A DNA stretch of 11,810 nucleotides from Sphingobacteriales bacterium (GTDB lineage: Bacteria; Bacteroidota; Bacteroidia; Sphingobacteriales; Sphingobacteriaceae): positions 1 through 11,810 of the forward strand of contig JAGVEE010000385.1 in assembly GCA_020058405.1 (NCBI GenBank). The letters are read 5' to 3'. The notes below the pieces were generated by a model that was not told where the DNA came from, made no database searches, and worked only from the letters and a program-made list of their open reading frames with translations. The position numbers and the translations under genes are program-made. Of the stretch, positions 1 through 7,514 are shown piece after piece. Position 1 is the first letter of the stretch; each line of letters begins with the position of its first letter.

Positions 1-235
1 AAAGATTAAACTGTTTAAAAATTGAGTGAATATCATAAGTAAATTCTTCATCGAAATCCATGTTAAATAATTTGTTCGATATTTCATCAAATAACTTATC
101 ATAGTTAAATGAAAATTTGATTAAATCACTTAATGAATGAAGAATATCCTTTTGTTCTACTAAATCTAAAGATTCAATTTTGGGAAAGGGAACTCCTTTC
201 TCTTTTATATAATTTTCAAATTTTAAATTTTCCAT
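1..235 (-). CDS. Putative immunity protein for the adjacent Rhs toxin (partial, C-terminus beyond window)
   Basis: Seventy-eight codons are open from an ATG at 235 to the left edge, with no stop. The product begins MENLKFENYIKEKG and stays soluble-looking: no signal peptide, no membrane segment, many Asp/Glu and aromatic residues (for example NMDFDEEFTYDI near residues 58-69). The start lies 11 bp downstream of the Rhs toxin stop on the same strand, so the two are almost certainly cotranscribed. In polymorphic toxin loci the gene immediately after the toxin tip normally encodes a cytoplasmic immunity protein that binds and blocks that tip, and small acidic proteins are typical. That role is inferred from position and composition; I do not recognise the family. 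Another ATG at 246 runs into a stop after seven codons and was discarded. The full length cannot be judged. Confidence 0.75.
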   Translation of the reverse strand, partial: MENLKFENYIKEKGVPFPKIESLDLVEQKDILHSLSDLIKFSFNYDKLFDEISNKLFNMDFDEEFTYDIHSIFKQFNL

Positions 236-246
236 AAGTTTTTCAT

Positions 247-963
247 TTAAGGTTTAACAATTGGAATAGCTCCAGAAATACCACCACTCCCTCTTTTACC
301 ATTAGTGTAGTCCCAGTAATTAATGTGAGGAACACTTTCTGGATGGCCTACTGGCCTTCCAGGATGTGCGGGATCTAATCTATATCCCTTTAATGGAGTG
401 CCTCGTTGAGGACTTCCAAACTTACCATAATCACCTTTAGCTAATGAACCACCTAAGATTTCATGAACTTTTTTTAGTGCAACTTTTGTATCAGATAATT
501 TTAACGCTTTATTACCAAGTTTCCCAACAGTAGCTGCCATACCTGCCAACGGCATCATCGCAGCTGCACTTAAACCAGCATTCACATAATCACCTCGCCC
601 AGTATAAATTAAAGCATTTAAACCATCTGCTAATTCACCCACACCGGGAATTAATCCAACAATATCTAATCCAGTTTGAAAACCATCTAAAATTTCAGTT
701 CCAATTCCTTTGTTTTGAGCCTTAAGCCATGCAGTGCTATATGCTCGAATGACTGGCTCTTCACCTGAAACAAAACCTCCTGTTTTGTATACAGCATAAG
801 TAAGTAAAGCATCATTTTCTTTACGATTGTAATACGCCGTCATAGATTGATCGACCATTTCATCATTCGTAAAATTCCTATTTACCCTCTCTCCTGTATT
901 CGGATCTATAAAATATAAATCGTCGTTATAATAATCATTGTAATTTGAATATGCTGCACTCAA
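247..963 (-). other. Variable tip of the Rhs protein: pretoxin linker and toxin domain
   Basis: This is everything after the Rhs core motif DPSGY. Residues 1782-1870 are Tyr/Asn-rich and unassigned. Residues about 1872-1930 carry a Gly-rich amphipathic linker (GLIPGVGELADGLNALIY, then GRGDYVNAGLSAAAMMPLAG) of the kind called pretoxin or PT-TG in many polymorphic toxins. The last ~84 residues (1936-2019) form a compact basic tip. Its conserved-looking polar residues are K1973, R1976, D1978, H1981, H1994, N1996, W1998, D1999, K2004 and R2005, ending in GAIPIVKP. From memory this ending resembles the group annotated as 'polymorphic toxin type 24', but I could not check that and give it low weight. 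A nuclease is plausible from the His/Arg/Asp content but unproven. Confidence 0.65.
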
Positions 964-3900
964 ATACCCACTCGGATCCGTATACTTCAATGGATTATTA
1001 TACACATAACTGTACTGATTAAAGGACTGCAAATTCTCTGGATCTTGGATGAATGGATCCGGACTGAAAAACCTGCCTATCGCCGGGTCGTAAATACGAC
1101 CATTCATGTTAATTATTCCAAAATCTTGATAATGCTCATGTCCTGTATATCCCCTATCCGTATTATCAAATATAGAAATATCTTCATACGTTCCGTCATC
1201 TGGATTTTGTGATCGTCCCCAGGCATCGTATTTCCTTTTATCAACAATGGTTTGATCGCTAGTGCTAAAGGCCATTAAACTACCTAAATGATCTTTATGC
1301 ACAAACACCGTAGAACTTGTGTTTTTACTAAGCAATTTGGTGTTAATGGCTATTAAACCAGTTGGCGAATAAACATAACACTTCTCAACTATTTTCCCAT
1401 TTTGTTCGATTACTTCGTAATCTCCTAAACTAAGTTTTGTGGTACTATTTCCATTACTGGTATAAGTGGTAAATATGCGGTTGTCATTTAATCCATAAAG
1501 TATGTCTATTGTTTTGTTATTCTCCGAAATGTTAATAGGCTTGTTTAGCTCGTTGTAACTTACATCTTGTTGCATAATTGGTATTGCAGTACCAAAATTA
1601 TTTATTCTCTCCACCGCATTTATTTTTGTGGTATGGTAAACATAATTTCCAATATCCGTTTTCTCTGTAATATTTCCTTGGCTATTGTAAACTACACTTT
1701 GCATTGGCATGCCATAGTTATTATCTACTCTTATTAAACGATCTAAATTGTCATAGGTAAATGTTTCATTAAAATTTTTAATATTATCTGTTCTAGCCAT
1801 TAAATTTCCTGTACTCAAATTGAAATTATAACTAATATCCAAAGCCGAACCCATGTTAATTCGCGTTAAGGTTCCTAAGTTATCGTATTCCCTATTGTCG
1901 GGGATATTATTTCCAAAATGTGCATCCGTAATTTGAAATCTAGTATTCATCGCAGTTTTATACCATATTTTGTCACCAGAATTATAGTCATGTATAGATT
2001 GAAGATAGCCATTTCCATTATATCCATACAATAATTTAAAATTATTCGGATAACTTATGGTTTGCAAATTTCCATCTTCAGAATATTCAAAGTGCCTCGA
2101 GTAGATGTTATTATCAAACGTATATTCATTTATAATTATTCGCCCGTAATCATCATACCCAAACCTACTCACCTGTCCGTTTAAATTATTACTAATGCTC
2201 ACTAATTTTCCTTTTGCATTTAAGCCATTATCATACACGTATGTAGTTGTTCCTTGAGTTGAATTGTTTTTATTAATCAACCTCCCCATTAAATCATACA
2301 CAAATATAAATACATTACCCTTAGCATCCGTTTTCGAAATTAGTTCAGCAAAATTATTATAACTGTATTGAATTGTACCATGATTTGCGCTTATTTCAGA
2401 TTGCAAAAATCCTCTTGTATCGTATTGGTAGGTATTGGTAATTACACCAGCACTTGAAACATTTTTGACTTTAGAATTTAAAAAATAGCTATACACTAAC
2501 TCTTCTCCTAAACTGTTTTTTACACTTGCAAGCGTACCATCAACATTATACGATTTAATGGTCGTTTTTTGCGGACTAGTACTTGTCTCCTTTTGAGTTA
2601 CATTGTTTCCACTATACGTATACTCTATATTAGCTCTTGGAGAGTTAATGATACGCAGTTTGCCAAAACTTAATCCACTTAAAAAATATTCGTAGTTTGT
2701 AAATAAACTAGCTGATTGACTTTCTAAATAAGGCTCGGAAACACTACTGATATTTTTTAGAATATTGTTATAATTAGTTTTTACAAACACATACTCATTC
2801 TTGTCGTTATGTGTACCTTCAAATGTTTTTCTTCCTAAAATATCGAAATAAGAAATACTGTTTGGCTTGCTAGTTTGCGTCATTTCTACGGAATACAATT
2901 TCCCATCCGTATAGCTGCTTTGCCAAGCATAGTTGTAATTTATTTCCTGATTAGGTAAAGGTAATTCAGTTTTAATAATGCTACCGAAACTATTATAATA
3001 GTTATTCGTAATTAATCCATTATTGTCGATAAACTTTTTTACATTTCCCCATACATCGTACTCGTCATTAGTAGTAATTAATCCAATTGCATTGGTTACT
3101 TTTCTTGGATAACGACCTGATATATCATAACTATTGATTGTTTCGATTCTAGCAACATTAGTAGAAGCATTTGTTTCACGTATACTTAACACTCTTCCTT
3201 TTACATCGTAACTAATAGTATTGGTAGTAATTAATTGATTGTTTATATAATTTAACTTTTGAATAATTAAGCCTTTTGAATTGTAAATCAATGAGCATTT
3301 CTCAATTTCAGATGGGTTTGTTTTGATGCTATTTCTCTCTTCCAAAACACTCAATTGCTTCAAGTAAATACTTGGAATACTTATATAATTATAAATAAAT
3401 TCTGATTTTTTATAAAAACTCGCACTGCTAAAATTTGCTAGTTGATAATACAATTCTGTACGAGTTGAATCTGTTCCAAAATAAGTATATGTTGATAACT
3501 CTCTAATGCTTATGTTCTTTACAAAGTCTTTTGTTTCTTTGATGGTAATATTTACCATGTTCAATTTTCGAAAAGGATTTGCAATTTGAGCCGTGTGTGC
3601 AATTTCTGTTAACAGTACATCTTGCTCGAGATTATTATTTTTAGTAGTGTAATATTTTATAGTGCCAGGCGCCAATAATGAAGCGCTATTAATAAACTGT
3701 TTCGACTGGTTGGCGATGATGTTGTTTTCTAATCTTATAACATTTACAAAACCTAAAAATCCTTTGCCATATCTGTTCCAAGCTGGTATCTGAAAGTCAA
3801 ATTCCATTTTATCGATAACAGTACTCTTATCGTCGACTAATATCTTAGTCAGAAAATATTTTGAGGGAGATGTCCTTCGGAGTGAATTGCTTGAATTATT

Positions 3901-6306
3901 AACAAAATTTAAATAGGTTTCCTTCTGAAAACTCGAATACATAAAATTAATTCGTTTACGTTCGCTATCTACGATTGATTTAACCAGTTCAGAACTCAGT
4001 CTATTTGGATGCATGTACACAAATTTGAATTTTTGAGTGCTTTTTATAAATACTAGTATGTCAGATTGTTTATCGCCGTTAAAATCGCCAGCCGCACAGA
4101 AATTCAATTCTAATTCTGAGCCTGTAGATACTTGTTGGTTAACAATTAAAGGAACAGATTTTTGACCTATACTTGAAGAGAAAATATCTTTCACGCTTCC
4201 AACATAAAAATGGGCTGAAGTTGGGTTATTGTTTAATACCCCCAAATCTTTCGCACCATCACCATTAAAATCTTGTATGAATATTTTACTGTTTGCTGGG
4301 GTGTTTACATTAAAGGTTAACGATAAGGTTTGCATTCCAGCAAATATTGGTGTGGTTAAGCTGCCTAATTTAAAGGTTCCATTATTCTCATAATAATTCC
4401 AAGTACTACCAGTTGATAAATTAGTTAATAAATCCGTTAAACCATCGCCATTAAAATCAGCAAAAAAACTTCGATCATAAAACGAATTGATGAAAAATTG
4501 TTTTTTTAATACCAATTTATACTTTGGAATATCTTTTTCTAAATTAAAAATAGAAACCTGATCTACACCTGTTCCTAAACTATTAATTACTACAAATTCT
4601 GATACGCCATCATTATTTAAATCAACTATATTACATGATTTTATATTGTATAAACTTTGAGTTGTAAAGTTGCTTGCAGTATCTCGACCTCCATTTATAT
4701 AAACTTTCCAATTGTGTCCATAGCCTCGCTGAGTATTTACAGCTCTATCAAAAACGAAAATGTCATCTCCCATAATCGAATTCGAACCGTAATATTTATC
4801 TTTCATTCTGCCCGTTCCTACGTAATAGTGTAACCACTTAACTTCAAACAAATTTGATGCATCAGTTCTTAATTGACTGCCAGTAGAAGTATGTACAGAA
4901 AAGGCTCTTGCCCCTTGCGCAACATTGGTTTTATGTTCGAGTAAAATATCAGAAAGCCCATCGTTATCAAAATCTACGATTTGGTGCGAAAGTCCTTCGT
5001 GTGGAACTGAAGAATATGAATCATAGGATGCCCCTAAAGTAGATTTGATTTTAGGCGCGTCTAAACTTGAATTGTCGGGTTTACCAAAATGTATATTAAT
5101 TTCTTGTTTTGCACTAGTACTAGATTGAGGTATAGCAGAATTTGCACTAATTACATCTGTAATACCATCGGCATTTACATCGGTAACCATAATGAAGAAA
5201 TCTTTGCGAATACTGTCTGCAACCAACTCTGTTATTGAGCTTGGCTTGGCATCCCAATTTATATTAATAGGATGCAATAAAGAGCTCCCTCCATCTGTTT
5301 CTTGAACTTTTACTAACCTTACGTGTTTAGTCGCATCTGTTAAATTAACAGCATAATCCAGCACATAACTTTTAACTGTAGTTGCACCAGCTTTAATATT
5401 TATTTGTTTAATGAATTTCGTCTGATTAAAAACACTGCCAAGTTTATATGTTTGACTATAAATATCTGAATAATTTACATAAACAAAATTAACAGAGTAA
5501 CTGCCGCTTACAACAGCCGACTTGGTACCATTATCATTAACTGGATCCATTGATTGATCCAAGGTACCAGTGTATTTTATCGAATTAATTAACAATTCAT
5601 TCGTCTTGCTATCGAAGGTATAAAAGAACTCTATAGCATTTAAATTCCGATCATAAATTCGATTGATGTACCAAGAATAATTTTTACTTCCAATCATTAA
5701 TTTTGATTGGGCATTACTGCCGTATTCATAAATTTTACCATCAGTCCTTTCAACTAAAAAATATGCATTCGCAAGCGACTGTGTTGCTCTTACTATATAA
5801 GTAATTTTTGTTTGATTATCGTTTTCTATCCTGTAAGTACTTCCCGCAAGCCCATACGTGCCAGTCGCTAAAATAAGTCTTTGTCCATCTAAACGAAATC
5901 TATCTCCAATTGTACCTTCTTTTAAATTTACTCCTGAAGTTGAATCATCGTATATCAATTCTCTGGATGTTCTGCTTATTTGTGATATACCACTTATATC
6001 CCAGTTAATACCTAATAATCCAACTCCCATATTTGAATTGTAATTTATTGCAATAGTTGGTTTGATGCCGTTTATGCCATCTGGAATAGTAAGCGGGATG
6101 ATGTATTCAGCATCACCTGCGGAATTGCAATTGTAGATACCTTTCGTAAATCCAACAGCATAACTAGGGTTAATAGTATATTGTGATAAAACGGAAGGGT
6201 CGATAGTTGGAACAGGATCGTTATATGTTGATGTGTTTTGAGCTACTGAATTTAAACTCGAAAATAATGTTGTTATTAAAAACAGTTTTCTAAAATATTT
6301 TCTCAT
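247..6306 (-). CDS. Secreted SpvB/FG-GAP/Rhs polymorphic toxin with C-terminal toxin tip
   Basis: This 2019-residue protein begins with a Sec signal peptide (basic MRKYFRK, hydrophobic stretch, likely cut after VAQ near residue 23). An SpvB-like segment follows at about 60-120, including GLLGINWDISGISQISR. Six FG-GAP/VCBS calcium-binding-type repeats sit near residues 375, 445, 562, 617, 679 and 741 (for example DFNGDGLTDLL). A TcdB-like middle region spans about 765-1000. YD/Rhs repeats fill about 1030-1720 and end in the Rhs core signature (HLGS at 1673; RIYDPAIGRFFSPDP at 1737-1751; NPLKYTDPSGY at 1771-1781). A pretoxin linker (about 1872-1930) and a short toxin tip complete it. In this family the Rhs shell encloses the toxin and is cleaved near the DPxG motif. 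There is no T9SS tail, PAAR or VgrG domain. The start is supported by the signal peptide. Activity of the tip is not established. Confidence 0.93.
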   Translation of the reverse strand: MRKYFRKLFLITTLFSSLNSVAQNTSTYNDPVPTIDPSVLSQYTINPSYAVGFTKGIYNCNSAGDAEYIIPLTIPDGINGIKPTIAINYNSNMGVGLLGINWDISGISQISRTSRELIYDDSTSGVNLKEGTIGDRFRLDGQRLILATGTYGLAGSTYRIENDNQTKITYIVRATQSLANAYFLVERTDGKIYEYGSNAQSKLMIGSKNYSWYINRIYDRNLNAIEFFYTFDSKTNELLINSIKYTGTLDQSMDPVNDNGTKSAVVSGSYSVNFVYVNYSDIYSQTYKLGSVFNQTKFIKQINIKAGATTVKSYVLDYAVNLTDATKHVRLVKVQETDGGSSLLHPININWDAKPSSITELVADSIRKDFFIMVTDVNADGITDVISANSAIPQSSTSAKQEINIHFGKPDNSSLDAPKIKSTLGASYDSYSSVPHEGLSHQIVDFDNDGLSDILLEHKTNVAQGARAFSVHTSTGSQLRTDASNLFEVKWLHYYVGTGRMKDKYYGSNSIMGDDIFVFDRAVNTQRGYGHNWKVYINGGRDTASNFTTQSLYNIKSCNIVDLNNDGVSEFVVINSLGTGVDQVSIFNLEKDIPKYKLVLKKQFFINSFYDRSFFADFNGDGLTDLLTNLSTGSTWNYYENNGTFKLGSLTTPIFAGMQTLSLTFNVNTPANSKIFIQDFNGDGAKDLGVLNNNPTSAHFYVGSVKDIFSSSIGQKSVPLIVNQQVSTGSELELNFCAAGDFNGDKQSDILVFIKSTQKFKFVYMHPNRLSSELVKSIVDSERKRINFMYSSFQKETYLNFVNNSSNSLRRTSPSKYFLTKILVDDKSTVIDKMEFDFQIPAWNRYGKGFLGFVNVIRLENNIIANQSKQFINSASLLAPGTIKYYTTKNNNLEQDVLLTEIAHTAQIANPFRKLNMVNITIKETKDFVKNISIRELSTYTYFGTDSTRTELYYQLANFSSASFYKKSEFIYNYISIPSIYLKQLSVLEERNSIKTNPSEIEKCSLIYNSKGLIIQKLNYINNQLITTNTISYDVKGRVLSIRETNASTNVARIETINSYDISGRYPRKVTNAIGLITTNDEYDVWGNVKKFIDNNGLITNNYYNSFGSIIKTELPLPNQEINYNYAWQSSYTDGKLYSVEMTQTSKPNSISYFDILGRKTFEGTHNDKNEYVFVKTNYNNILKNISSVSEPYLESQSASLFTNYEYFLSGLSFGKLRIINSPRANIEYTYSGNNVTQKETSTSPQKTTIKSYNVDGTLASVKNSLGEELVYSYFLNSKVKNVSSAGVITNTYQYDTRGFLQSEISANHGTIQYSYNNFAELISKTDAKGNVFIFVYDLMGRLINKNNSTQGTTTYVYDNGLNAKGKLVSISNNLNGQVSRFGYDDYGRIIINEYTFDNNIYSRHFEYSEDGNLQTISYPNNFKLLYGYNGNGYLQSIHDYNSGDKIWYKTAMNTRFQITDAHFGNNIPDNREYDNLGTLTRINMGSALDISYNFNLSTGNLMARTDNIKNFNETFTYDNLDRLIRVDNNYGMPMQSVVYNSQGNITEKTDIGNYVYHTTKINAVERINNFGTAIPIMQQDVSYNELNKPINISENNKTIDILYGLNDNRIFTTYTSNGNSTTKLSLGDYEVIEQNGKIVEKCYVYSPTGLIAINTKLLSKNTSSTVFVHKDHLGSLMAFSTSDQTIVDKRKYDAWGRSQNPDDGTYEDISIFDNTDRGYTGHEHYQDFGIINMNGRIYDPAIGRFFSPDPFIQDPENLQSFNQYSYVYNNPLKYTDPSGYLSAAYSNYNDYYNDDLYFIDPNTGERVNRNFTNDEMVDQSMTAYYNRKENDALLTYAVYKTGGFVSGEEPVIRAYSTAWLKAQNKGIGTEILDGFQTGLDIVGLIPGVGELADGLNALIYTGRGDYVNAGLSAAAMMPLAGMAATVGKLGNKALKLSDTKVALKKVHEILGGSLAKGDYGKFGSPQRGTPLKGYRLDPAHPGRPVGHPESVPHINYWDYTNGKRGSGGISGAIPIVKP

Positions 6307-6325
6307 GCTTTTGATTTTAAAAAGC

Positions 6326-6333
6326 CAAAAGTA
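6326..6333 (-). promoter_or_regulatory. Candidate Bacteroidota -7 promoter element for the Rhs toxin gene
   Basis: On the minus strand the bases read TACTTTTG, a perfect match to the Bacteroidota housekeeping -7 consensus TAnnTTTG. It lies 19 bases upstream of the ATG, which would give a leader of only about 10-15 nt. I see no clear TTTG-type -33 element at the expected distance, so the call rests on the -7 box and its place between the upstream terminator and the start codon. Confidence 0.4.
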
Positions 6334-6358
6334 TGTATAGAAATTTTTAAAAAACGAA

Positions 6359-6391
6359 AAAAAAGAATGAATATTTTATTCATTCTTTTTT
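6359..6391. terminator. Bidirectional hairpin terminator after the USP gene
   Basis: A perfect 15-bp inverted repeat (6359-6373 and 6377-6391) with a 3-nt loop. The arm core is GAATGAATA, flanked by A-runs on one side and T-runs on the other. Read on the minus strand, the stem ends in a run of eight T residues followed by more T, as in a Rho-independent terminator. It would stop USP transcription before the Rhs promoter. The stem is A/T-rich, so its efficiency is uncertain. Confidence 0.65.
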
Positions 6392-6419
6392 CAATAATTT
6401 AATATTCCTTTAACACGAA

Positions 6420-6451
6420 TTACTAAAAAAAATAATTGTTTTTTTTAGTAA
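6420..6451. terminator. Second A/T-rich hairpin directly after the USP stop codon
   Basis: A perfect 13-bp inverted repeat (6420-6432 and 6439-6451) with a 6-nt loop. The arms read TTACTAAAAAAAA and its complement. It starts 5 bases after the USP stop codon. The T-run is inside the stem rather than after it, so it may protect the mRNA 3' end or help the neighbouring terminator rather than terminate alone. Confidence 0.5.
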
Positions 6452-6456
6452 AAAAT

Positions 6457-7362
6457 TTACCAACCGTACGGATGTAAATCTATTGTGTCCGGGTGTCTGG
6501 TAGGTTGTATACTCAGTACAGGTATTTTAGAATGGTTCACTAATTGTTGTGCAACTGGCCCCATAATGTATTCCACAAAATCTTCACGTTCCATATCGGC
6601 CATTACCAATAACATGCAAGCATCTATTTCTTTTCCATAATCTAAAATTGCTTTCGACACGTTATTGCTCTCCACAATTTTCAAATTATTTTTTACACCA
6701 AACTCATCTAAGTATTGCTTAATCTGGTTTCCTTCTCGTTGTATTTTTATATAGTGACTTTCCTCTCCTTCTGTTTCAATACCTAAGGTATAAATTTCTG
6801 CATCGAACCATTTTGCAAACTGAATTGCGATGTTAACTTTTTGACGAGAGAATGGATCGTCTTTAAATGGCAATAAAATTCTTTTGATGGTATACTTAGG
6901 CATTTGTTTTTGAACAGACAATACAGGGCAAGGACATTCAGAAATAATTCTCACCGCATTACTTCCAATTACGAACTCTCTAAAACCACTCACGCCATGG
7001 GTGCTCATTACAAGTAAATCTATTTTCTCCTCTTCCACTAACTCAGTAATGGCTCTGTGGCTTTTACCAAAAATAACACGATACTCAAACTCATAACTGT
7101 ATTTTACACGCATAGCCTCTGCATACTGTTTTATTCTTTCAGACTTTACTTGATGAATTGCCTTTTCTTTCTCTATAAATTCTTCTGTATTCAATACAAA
7201 ATCCCCAGGTACACTAAAATTTAACATGTCTTCTATTGCATGAACTAGTATAATTTTTGAGGTGTGTAAATGCGCTATTTGCATTGCATACTCAACTGCA
7301 TAAGTCGATAACTCCGAGAAATCGATGGGTACTAAAATCTTCTTAATGTTTATTGTTTTCAT
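6457..7362 (-). CDS. Tandem-domain universal stress protein (UspA family)
   Basis: The 301-residue cytoplasmic protein has two Usp domains in tandem (about 5-151 and 158-287), the usual size for double-Usp proteins. Domain 1 has the family start KKILVPIDFSELS and the nucleotide-loop region MSTHGVSGFREFVIGSN (119-135). The second Gly (123) and the Gly-Ser (133-134) of the ATP-binding pattern Gx2Gx9G(S/T) are present, but the first Gly is Ser120. Domain 2 starts KRILLPFKDDPFS but has MADMEREDFVEYIMGP at the matching place, so the loop is lost and it probably does not bind ATP. The protein ends in LHPYGW. Usp proteins of this kind take part in survival under stress, starvation or low oxygen; the actual role here is unknown. 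It is monocistronic: a divergent gene lies upstream and hairpins downstream. The start codon fits the Usp N-terminus with no extension. Confidence 0.93.
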   Translation of the reverse strand: MKTINIKKILVPIDFSELSTYAVEYAMQIAHLHTSKIILVHAIEDMLNFSVPGDFVLNTEEFIEKEKAIHQVKSERIKQYAEAMRVKYSYEFEYRVIFGKSHRAITELVEEEKIDLLVMSTHGVSGFREFVIGSNAVRIISECPCPVLSVQKQMPKYTIKRILLPFKDDPFSRQKVNIAIQFAKWFDAEIYTLGIETEGEESHYIKIQREGNQIKQYLDEFGVKNNLKIVESNNVSKAILDYGKEIDACMLLVMADMEREDFVEYIMGPVAQQLVNHSKIPVLSIQPTRHPDTIDLHPYGW

Positions 7363-7388
7363 GATAAGTGGTTATTTGATTTCTAAGA

Positions 7389-7396
7389 CAATACTA
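7389..7396 (-). promoter_or_regulatory. Possible -7 element of the USP gene
   Basis: On the minus strand the bases read TAGTATTG, one mismatch from TAnnTTTG, 26 bases upstream of the ATG. No convincing -33 box is visible. If used, transcription would begin near 7384, placing the upstream palindrome at 7416-7435 about 42 bases before it, a typical activator position. Weak evidence on its own. Confidence 0.25.
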
Positions 7397-7412
7397 GGCA
7401 TAGGGGGCCTAG
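7394..7412. repeat. Short inverted repeat CTAGGC / GCCTAG in the USP leader/promoter
   Basis: Perfect 6-bp arms (7394-7399 and 7407-7412) enclose a 7-nt spacer ATAGGGG. This is an unusually GC-rich patch in an A/T-rich intergenic region. It overlaps the candidate USP -7 element, so it could be a repressor operator or, if transcribed, a small hairpin. No known regulator motif is recognised. Confidence 0.3.
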
Positions 7413-7415
7413 AAA

Positions 7416-7435
7416 AATATGACGATTATCATATT
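7416..7435. promoter_or_regulatory. Crp/Fnr-type palindrome between the divergent genes
   Basis: A perfect inverted repeat, AATATGA-N6-TCATATT. The core TATGA-N6-TCATA has the same half-site length and 6-bp spacing as Crp/Fnr-family sites (for example TGTGA-N6-TCACA). It is centred 63 bp before the USP start and about 89 bp before the divergent gene, so it could act on either. The identity of the regulator is inferred from spacing alone. Confidence 0.35.
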
Positions 7436-7514
7436 CTGTAATATTGATGATTATAATTGGGATATTTATTAAAAAATGACAATATTTACTTATTGTTAAC
7501 CAATTAAACTAATT

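Noticed and set aside
247..501. T9SS sorting domain at the end of the Rhs protein
   Set aside because: The C-terminus lacks the PNP, GxxV and GxYxV-type motifs seen in the neighbouring T9SS protein and instead looks like a toxin tip.
5858..6043. Plus-strand open frame of 61 codons
   Set aside because: Lies wholly inside the SpvB-like part of the Rhs gene on the opposite strand; the product has no recognisable feature.
6301..6306. Frameshift or break within the very long Rhs gene
   Set aside because: The frame is uninterrupted from signal peptide to toxin tip with all core motifs in order, so the gene appears intact.
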